Of a DNA stretch of 64,000 bases, positions 1 to 7,470 are shown piece by piece. Below the pieces are notes generated by a model. The model ran no database searches and had not been told where the DNA came from. It saw nothing but the letters and a program-made list of their open reading frames with translations. The translations under genes were made by a program, and so were the position numbers. Where the stretch lies: NCBI GenBank assembly GCA_035652815.1, contig DASRDB010000003.1, positions 868,001-932,000 of the forward strand. Reading direction: 5' to 3'. Source of the stretch: DASRDB01 sp035652815. GTDB lineage: Bacteria > Chloroflexota > Ktedonobacteria > Ktedonobacterales > Ktedonobacteraceae. Within the stretch, counting starts at the first letter, position 1; each line of letters opens with the position of its first letter.

Positions 1-470
1 ACATTGGCAAAGGCGTCTACATTGATGCGCACGTGAAGATCGGCTCGAACGTCAAAATCCAGAATCATGCTTCTATTTTCGAGGGCGTCGCGCTTGAAGA
101 CGGCGTCTTTATTGGCCCGCACGTCTGCTTCACCAACGACATGTTCCCCCGCGCCATTACCCCCGACGGCAAACTCAAAAGCGCCGACGACTGGCAAATC
201 ACGCCCACACTCGTCAAATATGGCGCATCGATTGGCGCAGGCTCCGTCATCGTCTGTGGCATCACCATCGGCGAATTCGCCCTGGTAGGAGCCGGTTCCG
301 TCGTCACCCGCGATGTTGCCCCGCACGCGCTCGTCTTCGGCAATCCCGCCCGCCAGCATGGCTATGTCTGCCGTTGCGCCCGCCGCCTCTCGGATGTTCA
401 AGAACAAGGAGATATGCTTTTGGGAGTATGCGAAGTTTGTGGGCAGATTGAGTTTTCCAGACGCCTGTAA
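1..470 (+). CDS. Hexapeptide-repeat sugar acyltransferase (5' end missing)
   Basis: The frame is open from the left edge (codons start at base 3), so only the C-terminal part is present. The protein shows hexapeptide-repeat periodicity (IGSNVKI, IGAGSVIVCGITIG, VGAGSVVTRDV), the left-handed beta-helix of acetyl-CoA-dependent acyltransferases. The segment FTNDMFPRA and the ending GNPARQHGYVCRC resemble N-acetyltransferases for nucleotide amino sugars (WlbB/FdtC type) used in surface polysaccharide synthesis. A C-terminal pair of Cys (CEVCG) may form a small metal site. Family is clear; the exact sugar substrate is not. Confidence 0.8.
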   Translation, partial: IGKGVYIDAHVKIGSNVKIQNHASIFEGVALEDGVFIGPHVCFTNDMFPRAITPDGKLKSADDWQITPTLVKYGASIGAGSVIVCGITIGEFALVGAGSVVTRDVAPHALVFGNPARQHGYVCRCARRLSDVQEQGDMLLGVCEVCGQIEFSRRL

Positions 471-549
471 AAATACTGGACGCCTTGAGTAGGATATAAT
501 AAAGAGGAGCCTTTTCAGAAAAATCTCTAAAATCCCAGCAAAAAACCAC

Positions 550-578
550 TTTACAACCCCCCTAGACTATGCTATCAT
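550..578 (+). promoter_or_regulatory. Promoter of tRNA-Ala(CGC)
   Basis: TTTACA at 550-555 and TATCAT at 573-578 are separated by 17 bases. Transcription would begin about 5 bases before the tRNA at 590, which fits a short tRNA leader. Confidence 0.6.
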
Positions 579-589
579 ATATCGCGTCC

Positions 590-665
590 GGGGATGTAGC
601 TCAGCTGGGAGAGCGCGACAATCGCACTGTCGAGGTCAGGGGTTCGAGCCCCCTCATCTCCACCA
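590..665 (+). tRNA. tRNA-Ala (anticodon CGC)
   Basis: A full cloverleaf can be drawn: acceptor 590-596 with 655-661 including the G3:U70 wobble that identifies tRNA-Ala, D stem 599-602/611-614, anticodon stem 616-620/628-632, T stem 638-642/650-654. The anticodon CGC is at 623-625 and reads GCG. Discriminator A662 and CCA (663-665) are encoded. Confidence 0.95.
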
Positions 666-695
666 GGTATTCTGTACCATTCCTTCGCAAATGCC

Positions 696-724
696 TTGCA
701 AATCGCAAAGCGTTATGGTATAGT
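696..724 (+). promoter_or_regulatory. Promoter of the leuS T-box leader
   Basis: TTGCAA at 696-701 and TATAGT at 719-724, spacer 17. The predicted start near 731 lies just before T-box stem I. Confidence 0.55.
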
Positions 725-884
725 ATACTACACATTCGAGAAATGAATCGTGCGACGAGCAGGAGTAGTAGGTCACTACAACATACAGAGAGTAGCCGGA
801 TGGTGCAAGGCTACACACATCTGACCGAACTCGCCTGTGAGCTGCAAGTGTGAAAGCAGTGAGTCAGCAACCATTGCTTAGCGC

Positions 885-913
885 TTGCCGGAACGCCCGT
901 TATCGCGTACAAT
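885..913 (+). promoter_or_regulatory. Possible internal promoter of tRNA-Ala(GGC)
   Basis: TTGCCG at 885-890 and TACAAT at 908-913 with a 17-base spacer fall inside the T-box stem III region. If used, it would let the tRNA be made independently of the riboswitch promoter. The -35 box is imperfect. Confidence 0.35.
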
Positions 914-936
914 GAGTTCACTATCTCACATTACCT

Positions 937-1012
937 GGGCCTGTAGCGCAGCTGGAAGAGCGCATCCATGGCATGGATGAGGTCAGGGGTTCGAGCCCCC
1001 TCAGGTCCACCA
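937..1012 (+). tRNA. tRNA-Ala (anticodon GGC), nested in the leuS leader
   Basis: Acceptor GGGCCTG (937-943) pairs with CAGGTCC (1002-1008), again with G3:U70. The anticodon stem is 963-967/975-979 and the anticodon GGC at 970-972 reads GCC. Discriminator A1009 and CCA (1010-1012) are encoded. The gene lies between the sensing and antiterminator parts of the leucine T-box. Confidence 0.95.
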
Positions 1013-1059
1013 CTTCCTTTTCTGAGATGGTGATAAACAAGGGTGGTACCACGAAATGG

Positions 1060-1090
1060 CCTTTCGTCCCGCGAGGATGAAAGGTTTTTT
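1060..1090 (+). terminator. T-box regulated terminator of leuS
   Basis: A 10-bp stem (1060-1069 with 1075-1084), loop 1070-1074, followed by TTTTTT. The TTTCGTCC arm directly after the T-box sequence is the usual layout of transcriptional T-boxes. Confidence 0.85.
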
Positions 1091-1187
1091 CTTATCTCCT
1101 CATTATTTCTTTTTTGCCTGTTTATTTCGTCATAGGTGAATTGTTACTGGATTTATTCATGTTTTTACGGAACGGGGAGGCTGTGTT

Positions 1188-3656
1188 ATGATTACACGCA
1201 CCAGGTACAGTCCAAAGGAAATCGAGAAAAAATGGCAGACGCAGTGGGAGGCTGAAAACCTGTATCACGCCCCCGACGACTCGCCGAAGCCCAAGTTCTA
1301 TAATCTGGTCATGCTGCCGTATCCATCCGGCGACCTGCACATCGGCCACTGGTACAACTACTCTGGCGCGGATGCCTATGGCCGCTACATGCGCATGAAC
1401 GGCTACAACGTCATGCAGCCCATCGGCTTCGATGCCTTTGGCCTGCCCGCCGAAAACGCCGCCATCTCGCGTGGTGTCCAGGCCCGCACCTGGACTCTGT
1501 CCAATATCGACAACATGCGCCTGCAACTGCGCAGGATGGGCGCGCAATGGGACTGGGAGCGCGAAATCATCTCCTGCCAGCCTGACTACTACAAATGGAC
1601 GCAGTGGCTGTTCCTGCAATTCTACAAGCACGACCTGGCCTATCGCACCAAAGCGCCCGCCAACTGGTGTCCAAGCTGCAACACCACGCTGGCGAACGAA
1701 CAGGTGCTGGCAAATGGCACCTGCGAGCGCTGCGGTACAGTTGTCATCCGCAAAGAGATCGACCAGTGGCTGTTCCGCATCACCAAATATGCTGAAGAAC
1801 TGCTGGACTTCTCGAAAATCGAATGGCCCGAAAAGACCGTGACGATGCAGCGCAACTGGATCGGGCGCAGCGAGGGAGCCGAGATTCGCTTCTACACTGA
1901 GATCGACGGTCAACGCGAAGAAATCCCCGTCTTCACCACCCGCCCGGACACCATCTATGGCGCAACCTTCTTCGTGCTGGCCCCGGAACATCCCTGGGTC
2001 GAGAAGATCACGACGCCGGAACATAAAGCGGAAGTCGATGCCTACGTGGAGCAAGCCCGCCACATGACCGAGATCGAGCGCATGAGTACTGAGAAGGAGA
2101 AAACGGGCGTCTTCACCGGCGGCTACGTTACCAACCCGGTCAGCGGCGAGCAGGTTCCCGTCTGGATCGCCGACTACGTGCTGATGGGCTACGGCGCAGG
2201 CGCGATCATGGGCGTTCCCGCGCACGACCAGCGCGACTTCGAGTTTGCGCGCAAGTTCGGCATTCCCATCCGCGAGGTCATTCGTCCCGAAGGAGAGGAG
2301 CCGAGCGACCCGGCAACCTGGAACGAGGCAAAGGAAGCCCTGGGCATGATGGTCAACTCCGGTCCTTTCGATGGCACTCCTGGGGAGGAAGCAATTGCCA
2401 AAGTCACGCGCTACCTGGAAGAGCAGGGCATTGGCAAGTTCACCGTCTCCTACCGCCTGCGCGACTGGCTGATTAGCCGCCAGCGTTACTGGGGCGCGCC
2501 CATTCCCATCGTCTATTGCCCGGAGCATGGCACCGTCCCTGTTCCAGAGGATCAACTGCCGGTCTGGCTGCCCGAAAACGTGCAGTTCAAGCCAACGGGT
2601 GAGTCGCCGCTGCGCTACGAGCCGGATTTCGTGAACACCACCTGCCCCATCTGCGGCGGCCCGGCCACACGTGAGACCGACACAATGGATACCTTCATGT
2701 GTTCGTCCTGGTACTTCCTGCGCTACGCCGATCCGCACAACCAGGAAGCCGCGTGGAGCAAAGAGGCGATGGATCGCTGGCTGCCCGTCGATCAATATAT
2801 CGGCGGCGCGGAACATGCCGTGATGCACCTGCTGTACGCCCGTTTCTTCATCAAGGCCCTGCGCGACATGGGCTACGTCGATTTTGACGAGCCGTTTACG
2901 CGCCTGTATCACCAGGGCATCGTGCTGGGTCCCGATGGTCAGAAGATGTCCAAATCTCGCGGGAACGTGGTCGCGCCCGATACCGTCGTCGATAAATACG
3001 GCGCGGACAGTGTGCGCTGCTACCTGATGTTCATCGGCCCCTTCGACGCGGGTGGTAGCTTCATCTCAGAAAACCTGGAAGGCATCTGGCGCTTCCTGAA
3101 CCGCTTCTGGAGCCTGGTCACGGATAGCTGGGTCGATCATCCCAACAGCGAAGAAACCGCCGAGAGCCGCGCCATCGAACGCCTGCGCAACAAGACGATC
3201 AAGCGCGTCACGGAAGAAATTCGCAACTTCCGCTTCAACACCGCCCTGGCCGCGCTGATGGAGTGCAACAACGCCATGATTAAGCAGCAGGGCGAGCCGG
3301 TTGCACGCACCCGGGCCTTCCGCGACACGCTGGAAACGATGATGCAACTGCTGGCCCCGATGGCACCGCACATCACCGAGGAACTGTGGCACCAGACTGG
3401 CCATAGCGGCAGCATCCACGTAACCGACTGGCCTACCTATGACGAGGCCCTGACCTATGATGAAACCTTCACCCTGGTCGTCCAGGTCAACGGCAAGGTT
3501 CGCGAGCGCATTGAAGTACCCGCCGATATCACCGAGTCCGGCGCGCGCCAGATCGCCCTGGACAACAAGCGCGTTGCTTCCTTCATCGGCGACAACACTA
3601 TCCAGAAGGTGATTTACGTGCCTGGGAAGCTGATCAATATTGTGGTGAGGAAATAG
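1188..3656 (+). CDS. leuS: Leucyl-tRNA synthetase
   Basis: Class I aminoacyl-tRNA synthetase that charges tRNA-Leu in the cytoplasm. The 822 aa length is normal for bacterial LeuRS. The HIGH motif is at residues 51-54 and KMSKS at 586-590. A zinc-binding CxxC...CxxC module (CPSC and CERC, about 160-190) and the editing domain in the middle (TTRPDTIYGATF) are visible. The ATG at 1188 has GGGGAGG about 7 bases upstream. The leucine T-box and its terminator precede it, so expression should rise when uncharged tRNA-Leu accumulates. The large antisense frame over this gene is only a codon-bias shadow. Confidence 0.98.
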   Translation: MITRTRYSPKEIEKKWQTQWEAENLYHAPDDSPKPKFYNLVMLPYPSGDLHIGHWYNYSGADAYGRYMRMNGYNVMQPIGFDAFGLPAENAAISRGVQARTWTLSNIDNMRLQLRRMGAQWDWEREIISCQPDYYKWTQWLFLQFYKHDLAYRTKAPANWCPSCNTTLANEQVLANGTCERCGTVVIRKEIDQWLFRITKYAEELLDFSKIEWPEKTVTMQRNWIGRSEGAEIRFYTEIDGQREEIPVFTTRPDTIYGATFFVLAPEHPWVEKITTPEHKAEVDAYVEQARHMTEIERMSTEKEKTGVFTGGYVTNPVSGEQVPVWIADYVLMGYGAGAIMGVPAHDQRDFEFARKFGIPIREVIRPEGEEPSDPATWNEAKEALGMMVNSGPFDGTPGEEAIAKVTRYLEEQGIGKFTVSYRLRDWLISRQRYWGAPIPIVYCPEHGTVPVPEDQLPVWLPENVQFKPTGESPLRYEPDFVNTTCPICGGPATRETDTMDTFMCSSWYFLRYADPHNQEAAWSKEAMDRWLPVDQYIGGAEHAVMHLLYARFFIKALRDMGYVDFDEPFTRLYHQGIVLGPDGQKMSKSRGNVVAPDTVVDKYGADSVRCYLMFIGPFDAGGSFISENLEGIWRFLNRFWSLVTDSWVDHPNSEETAESRAIERLRNKTIKRVTEEIRNFRFNTALAALMECNNAMIKQQGEPVARTRAFRDTLETMMQLLAPMAPHITEELWHQTGHSGSIHVTDWPTYDEALTYDETFTLVVQVNGKVRERIEVPADITESGARQIALDNKRVASFIGDNTIQKVIYVPGKLINIVVRK

Positions 3657-3673
3657 CTCTCACTATACCTGCA

Positions 3674-3726
3674 TAGAGGATAGGCTGTTACTGATCAAGA
3701 CAATGACAGCCTATCCTCTATTTTTT
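3674..3726 (+). terminator. Terminator of leuS
   Basis: A perfect 15-bp inverted repeat (3674-3688 with 3706-3720) is followed directly by TTTTTT. Confidence 0.9.
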
Positions 3727-3889
3727 CATGCAATTTTTTCGTAACCCCTCAGCGTTCTTACTATTGTAAACATCCTACCCTCATCTAAGAGGGAGACCGT
3801 CTTAAAAAGACCATGATTTTATGGAACTGAAAGGGGGCTTCAAACGTATATTTGACAAAGATCATAACGAGCATACAGTGTGATGCAAA

Positions 3890-3955
3890 GGTGATCTAAA
3901 TCACAACAGAATCGTAATTTAGTAGATAGCAGCCGCAGGCGTTTCCGCTTATACT
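3890..3955 (+). promoter_or_regulatory. CRP/FNR-like site and promoter for the 76-aa gene
   Basis: GGTGA-TCTAAA-TCACA at 3890-3905 matches the CRP half-site layout TGTGA-N6-TCACA with one change. A TATACT -10 candidate is at 3950-3955, 52.5 bases from the palindrome centre. The site ahead of the gene at 58792 has the same spacing. The rest of the 3727-4117 gap is AT-rich and shows no gene; another -35-like TTGACA is at 3852-3857. Confidence 0.4.
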
Positions 3956-4117
3956 TGGCTCATAAGGAATAGGAATAGGTAGAAGTTTGGAAAGGCTGGG
4001 AGCAAATGATATTTGAAAAACGGTCTTGTTGATCGTCTATTGAAGTAAAAATGACTGACTTTTAAAAAAGCGGAAAAAACGAGCGGAACATATCCTGAAA
4101 GAAAGAAGGCAAAACCT

Positions 4118-4348
4118 ATGAATCCGCAGCTTTCATCTCAAAACCAAATGAATACTATGCTTAATACCGTCGAAACCACACCCTCTGAAACCGACTCGCT
4201 GGTCGAAAGCGGCTTCAGCCAGGAAGAGATTGTCTCCCTGCTCTGGCTGCGTCAGTGGTATCAGAACGGCGGCAGCGACCGCGTTGAGGTCATTCGCCGC
4301 CTCGAGTTTCTGAAAATGATGGTCTTAAACGGGAAAATCGAGCCGTAA
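4118..4348 (+). CDS. Small 76-aa protein of unknown function
   Basis: I do not recognise a family. The ATG at 4118 follows AGAAGG at a good distance, and the gene has its own long regulatory region and a terminator at 4370-4411, so it appears to be a real single-gene unit. The N-terminal third is polar (Gln, Asn, Thr, Ser). The C-terminal half (about residues 34-70) looks like two amphipathic helices, including EEIVSLLWLRQWYQ and VEVIRRLEFLKMMV, as in small DNA- or protein-binding adaptors. There is no membrane segment or signal peptide. Control by a CRP/FNR-like factor is inferred from the upstream palindrome. Confidence 0.7.
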   Translation: MNPQLSSQNQMNTMLNTVETTPSETDSLVESGFSQEEIVSLLWLRQWYQNGGSDRVEVIRRLEFLKMMVLNGKIEP

Positions 4349-4369
4349 AAACATCTAAAAACTATGATT

Positions 4370-4411
4370 GGTGGGAACGAAAGACAATCTGTCCGTTCCC
4401 ACCCGTTTTTT
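4370..4411 (+). terminator. Terminator after the 76-aa gene
   Basis: A perfect 10-bp stem (4370-4379 with 4394-4403) is followed by CGTTTTTT. It lies between convergent genes. Confidence 0.8.
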
Positions 4412-4416
4412 CCGCG

Positions 4417-5136
4417 TCACGCCCGCGTCGAGGCCTTCTCCGTCGGAAACAAGAACATCACCCGCAAATCTACCAGCGCGTGAATGATAATCGGCGCGAG
4501 CAAGCTCCCCGTCGAATAATAAATCCAGGCCAGCAACCCGCCGATAATGCCTGTCGCGATGATTCCTTTCAGACCTTGATAATAGTGCGCGAAGCCAAAG
4601 AACACCGACGAAGCTATCAATGCGGCGATTATGTTCATATGGGGAAACACCGCCATCAAGTACCAGATGAGGAAGCCGCGATACAAAATCTCCTCGCACA
4701 CCCCAGCCGTAATCGCCGCCACCACCCACACCGACTTCTCCTCGCTCGTCACGGGTATCAACTCCAGCGGAGCCATCATCGCGCTCTCTAGCTGTTCCCG
4801 CCCCTCAGGAGTACTTACCAGCCGCCGGAATACCAGCGTAGAGAGTACCAGCCCTACAAGAGTTGCCGCGATCCAGAGAAAAGATGAGGCTCCAGCATTT
4901 GGAGCCTGCAATCCAATTACTGCAAGCGAAAGATTGGCTAACACCACAATCAGCCAGACCGCCACAACGAGCAACCACTTCATCACAATGCCGCGCAGGT
5001 AAAAACGCACCCGCGCCCGCTTATCTACTCGTATTTGCGCTAAAAACTTCCGAAACGATCGTTCGCTTGCCACCGGCTGCACCACTACCAGGTACGCCGC
5101 CAGCAAACAAGCCAGTATCAATGCTAATGCTATCAA
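4417..5136 (-). CDS. CPBP-family intramembrane metalloprotease
   Basis: A multi-spanning membrane protein of 239 aa with the CAAX-protease/bacteriocin-processing signature: EEILYR at 148-153, FGFAH ending at H184, and the third motif HALVD at H219. The family (CPBP, Abi) cleaves substrates inside the membrane and includes immunity and prenyl-protein processing enzymes; the substrate is not predictable here. The start is a TTG at 5136 with GGAG six bases upstream. Only 9 bases separate it from the redoxin gene upstream on the same strand, so the two are probably co-transcribed. Confidence 0.85.
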   Translation of the reverse strand: MIALALILACLLAAYLVVVQPVASERSFRKFLAQIRVDKRARVRFYLRGIVMKWLLVVAVWLIVVLANLSLAVIGLQAPNAGASSFLWIAATLVGLVLSTLVFRRLVSTPEGREQLESAMMAPLELIPVTSEEKSVWVVAAITAGVCEEILYRGFLIWYLMAVFPHMNIIAALIASSVFFGFAHYYQGLKGIIATGIIGGLLAWIYYSTGSLLAPIIIHALVDLRVMFLFPTEKASTRA

Positions 5137-5145
5137 AGAAGTCTC

Positions 5146-5865
5146 CTATTTATTCTGCTCGGCCCAGATTTTCATCATCCGCGCAAAATCATCTATCGCC
5201 TGCTGCCCACCGACCTTCAATCCTTCCTGAAACTTCGCCGGGTCATTCAAGCGGTAGCCAGCAAATTCCGCGTAGAACGGGGCCATCCGCAATCCTTCTC
5301 GCCTCCGCGACCGCACATCGACCAGATAATGCAACATCATCTCCAGCGTCGGCGCATCCGTCCAGTTTGATCTGAATAACACTCGCCCGCCACGTCCTAT
5401 CAAATAGGTCATATTTGGTAGTTCACCATACAGCCTATGACCCGTTCCCGCCAGATCGTCCACCAGAATCGAACGCTCTATCCCGCAATGATCACGGAAT
5501 GCCCTGGCATGCGCCAATTTCTGCTCCATGCTCTTGTGCGCCCCATAGTTCTCGCCCGGATGCGCCTCGCGTGTATAAACAAATACGAATACGAACCCCT
5601 TCTCGGCGAACTTTTTCGCCATCGGCTCCAGCACTGGCGCCGCCAGCGCACAATACGGTCACGTATACGAGCCAAACTCAATCACCACATCCCGCTCTCG
5701 CCAGTAATCACTCAAGCGCACCGGCTCCCCCGTCTCAAGCAAAACAGCCGTAAAATCCGGTGCTTGATCTCCTGCATGCCATGATGTAGGAAACGTCTCG
5801 TAATCGCCCTGCCCTTCAAAGATGGTGTAGTTGTAAGTTTCAAGGTTGCTCACCTGGTCAACCAT
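5146..5865 (-). CDS. Deiodinase-like redoxin, probable selenoprotein (in-frame TGA)
   Basis: One frame of 240 codons runs from ATG 5865 (AAGGAG eight bases upstream) to TAG 5146. It is interrupted only by TGA at 5661-5659, codon 69. The protein reads FGSYT-U-PYC, so the TGA falls exactly at the redox-active Cys/Sec of thioredoxin-fold proteins and leaves a UxxC pair (U69, C72). The following YTREAHPGENYG resembles the EAHP segment of iodothyronine deiodinases, and the TU-P context matches theirs. Reading continues as a normal protein after the TGA with no other defect, which argues against a pseudogene. A SECIS-like hairpin lies just downstream (5649-5631). Expected role: a selenium-dependent thiol reductase or peroxidase; true deiodination is unlikely to be its job in bacteria. 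It shares an operon with the CPBP protease. Confidence 0.75.
5631..5649 (-). promoter_or_regulatory. SECIS-like hairpin after the in-frame TGA
   Basis: Nine bases after the TGA, an 8-bp stem (GCGCTGGC with GCCAGTGC, one G-U pair) closes a GGC triloop. The loop G is 18 bases from the TGA. A short stem with G at the start of the apical loop at about this distance is what bacterial SECIS elements look like. The hairpin is within the coding sequence. Confidence 0.6.
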
Positions 5866-5883
5866 ATATAGCTCCTTTTTATT

Positions 5884-7467
5884 TTAGAACAATTCCATCT
5901 GTTCCACAGTACGATAGAGTGGCGTTGGCAAAACCGAGAGAATAGAATCCGCAGGCACATTTAGCAACTCTTTCGGCTCCAATTTATATAATCCTCCACC
6001 ATAAACACGGCCTTCGCTCATCAATACCTCGGGAGCAATAGCATTCAGAGCCTTCCAAACTTCTCGCCGTAAGGTAACATCATCTCTCAATGCCCTTTCT
6101 AAAAAAGGTTTCGAATAAAACATTAAGTAAACGTTGGCGGCGGTAGCCTGCGAGTGATTTAAAAGAAAGCGAAATGGATTGCTTCTTTCAGCAGTTTGAC
6201 GCCCCATATAATTGCAAAGAAACATAGACGGCGGACGATGTTCCTGCACGTACCAGGGCGAACGATGACTACAAATATATCCTTGATGAATACCCATTTC
6301 CACGCCCATTTGCAAGTACTTATAAAGCTCTGGATAGTGTTGTACTTCCTCTTCTGTTAGGTTACAATTCAAAAGAAACAGCCTCTGCTCTAATACGGGA
6401 TTACCCTCAGCATCCGCTTCAATCTCATCTCTTTTTAAAGATTTGGGGCCGGGCAGAATCGGTACCAGAAATTGTCGAGGCAGTCGATACTCTTCTACCT
6501 GTTCATCGGTCAAAATAAAAAATTCATTTGCCCCCGTCACTAAACCGCGTTTGACCTCGAATAAGTCCGCAAGCCGCACTTGCTCTTTCTGAGAAGACGA
6601 TGTAGATGACCGGGTTACTTGCGGAAATTGTGTCCATTTCGCTGCTTTACGAAGCACATCTAGAGAAACAGCCTGAGAAACTTTGGGATTTGATAACGTG
6701 CCCCCAAAGGTAAACTCTACCATATGGTCTTTTGCTGGAACTGCATTCCTCAACCAGACAACAGCCGACGAGACAAGTGCATCCTTAAATTGCACCTCAC
6801 TGGGATCAAAGCGATGAATGCGTAAAAGCGTTACTTTCTTCAGAAGATACTCTTTCAATCGCCGACCATAGTTAACGTCCATAAACTCGCTTGGAATAAG
6901 CCAGCCAGCTAAAGCATTATGCGCCATCCAGCCATGCGCAATACACAGAAAATAGCAATATAAACCGGCAAGCTCATTGAATTGCATACCTGTTGTCTTC
7001 TCTGCTAGTCTCCGCAACCGTAACTTCTCATCACTACTCAAATGATGATGTCTTACATAAGGTGGATTACAGATGAGAAGATGTGCCTTCTGCTCTTCTG
7101 TTACAGGGGGAGTAGCTTTCGTATAATCCATCAAACGTATCTGTACAGGTTTTTCATGCCAAAGCCTCATCGCTTCCTGTCCATAATGCGGGTCAACCTC
7201 ATATCCAATTGCTTCACGTAAAGATGTTGCAGGAAATAAGCGTAACAAAGCGGACAAGAAGGCACCTGTTCCAAGCGCGGGGTCCAAAAAACGAAATGGA
7301 AACCTATCGTCTGGCAGCAATGCTTTTGCATACGCAAGCATATCTACTGCCAGTTCCGGCGGCGTAGCAAATTGCCCCAGTCTATTACGCTCTGCCTGGG
7401 TCTTAGCGGCATCGAGTTGATTCTGTATCTCCAGGCGTTTTTGTTCTATAGCATCGTATGTCAGCAA
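5884..7467 (-). CDS. N6-adenine DNA methyltransferase (Eco57I/XamI type)
   Basis: A modification methylase of 527 aa that transfers a methyl group from S-adenosylmethionine to adenine. Visible motifs: GQFATPPELA (31-40, motif X region), the SAM-binding LDPALGTGAF (61-70), and the catalytic NPPY at 134-137. The C-terminal half would hold the target recognition domain (LFEVKRGLVTGANEFF near residue 305). It follows the restriction gene by 3 bases, so the pair forms one transcript. The block is more AT-rich than its neighbours, consistent with recent transfer. Confidence 0.9.
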   Translation of the reverse strand: MLTYDAIEQKRLEIQNQLDAAKTQAERNRLGQFATPPELAVDMLAYAKALLPDDRFPFRFLDPALGTGAFLSALLRLFPATSLREAIGYEVDPHYGQEAMRLWHEKPVQIRLMDYTKATPPVTEEQKAHLLICNPPYVRHHHLSSDEKLRLRRLAEKTTGMQFNELAGLYCYFLCIAHGWMAHNALAGWLIPSEFMDVNYGRRLKEYLLKKVTLLRIHRFDPSEVQFKDALVSSAVVWLRNAVPAKDHMVEFTFGGTLSNPKVSQAVSLDVLRKAAKWTQFPQVTRSSTSSSQKEQVRLADLFEVKRGLVTGANEFFILTDEQVEEYRLPRQFLVPILPGPKSLKRDEIEADAEGNPVLEQRLFLLNCNLTEEEVQHYPELYKYLQMGVEMGIHQGYICSHRSPWYVQEHRPPSMFLCNYMGRQTAERSNPFRFLLNHSQATAANVYLMFYSKPFLERALRDDVTLRREVWKALNAIAPEVLMSEGRVYGGGLYKLEPKELLNVPADSILSVLPTPLYRTVEQMELF

Positions 7468-7470
7468 AAC

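Larger units (their letters stand above)
740..1090 (+). promoter_or_regulatory. Leucine T-box riboswitch of leuS, interrupted by a tRNA gene
   Basis: Stem I starts around 745. It carries the AGAGAG-type element (786-792) and a specifier region of the form GAA-CTC-GCCTGTGAG, with the specifier codon CTC (Leu) at 830-832. A stem III-like segment (GAACGCCCGTTATC) is at 891-904. The conserved T-box sequence GGGTGGTACCACG is at 1041-1053, and its TGGT can pair with the ACCA end of uncharged tRNA. A terminator follows at 1060-1090. Leu specifier and downstream leuS agree. Unusually, tRNA-Ala(GGC) at 937-1012 sits between stem III and the T-box sequence, closed by an 11-bp helix (918-928 with 1023-1033, one wobble pair). 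Confidence 0.85.

Noticed and set aside
569..853. A 94-codon frame over the first tRNA-Ala and the T-box
   Set aside because: It translates tRNA and structured leader RNA.
1122..2912. A 596-codon frame antisense to leuS
   Set aside because: It has no ribosome site, no recognisable domain and arises from the codon bias of leuS on the other strand.
5146..5865. Frameshifted or stop-broken pseudogene
   Set aside because: The frame is intact on both sides, the TGA is exactly at the redox residue and a SECIS-like hairpin follows, so recoding is the better explanation.
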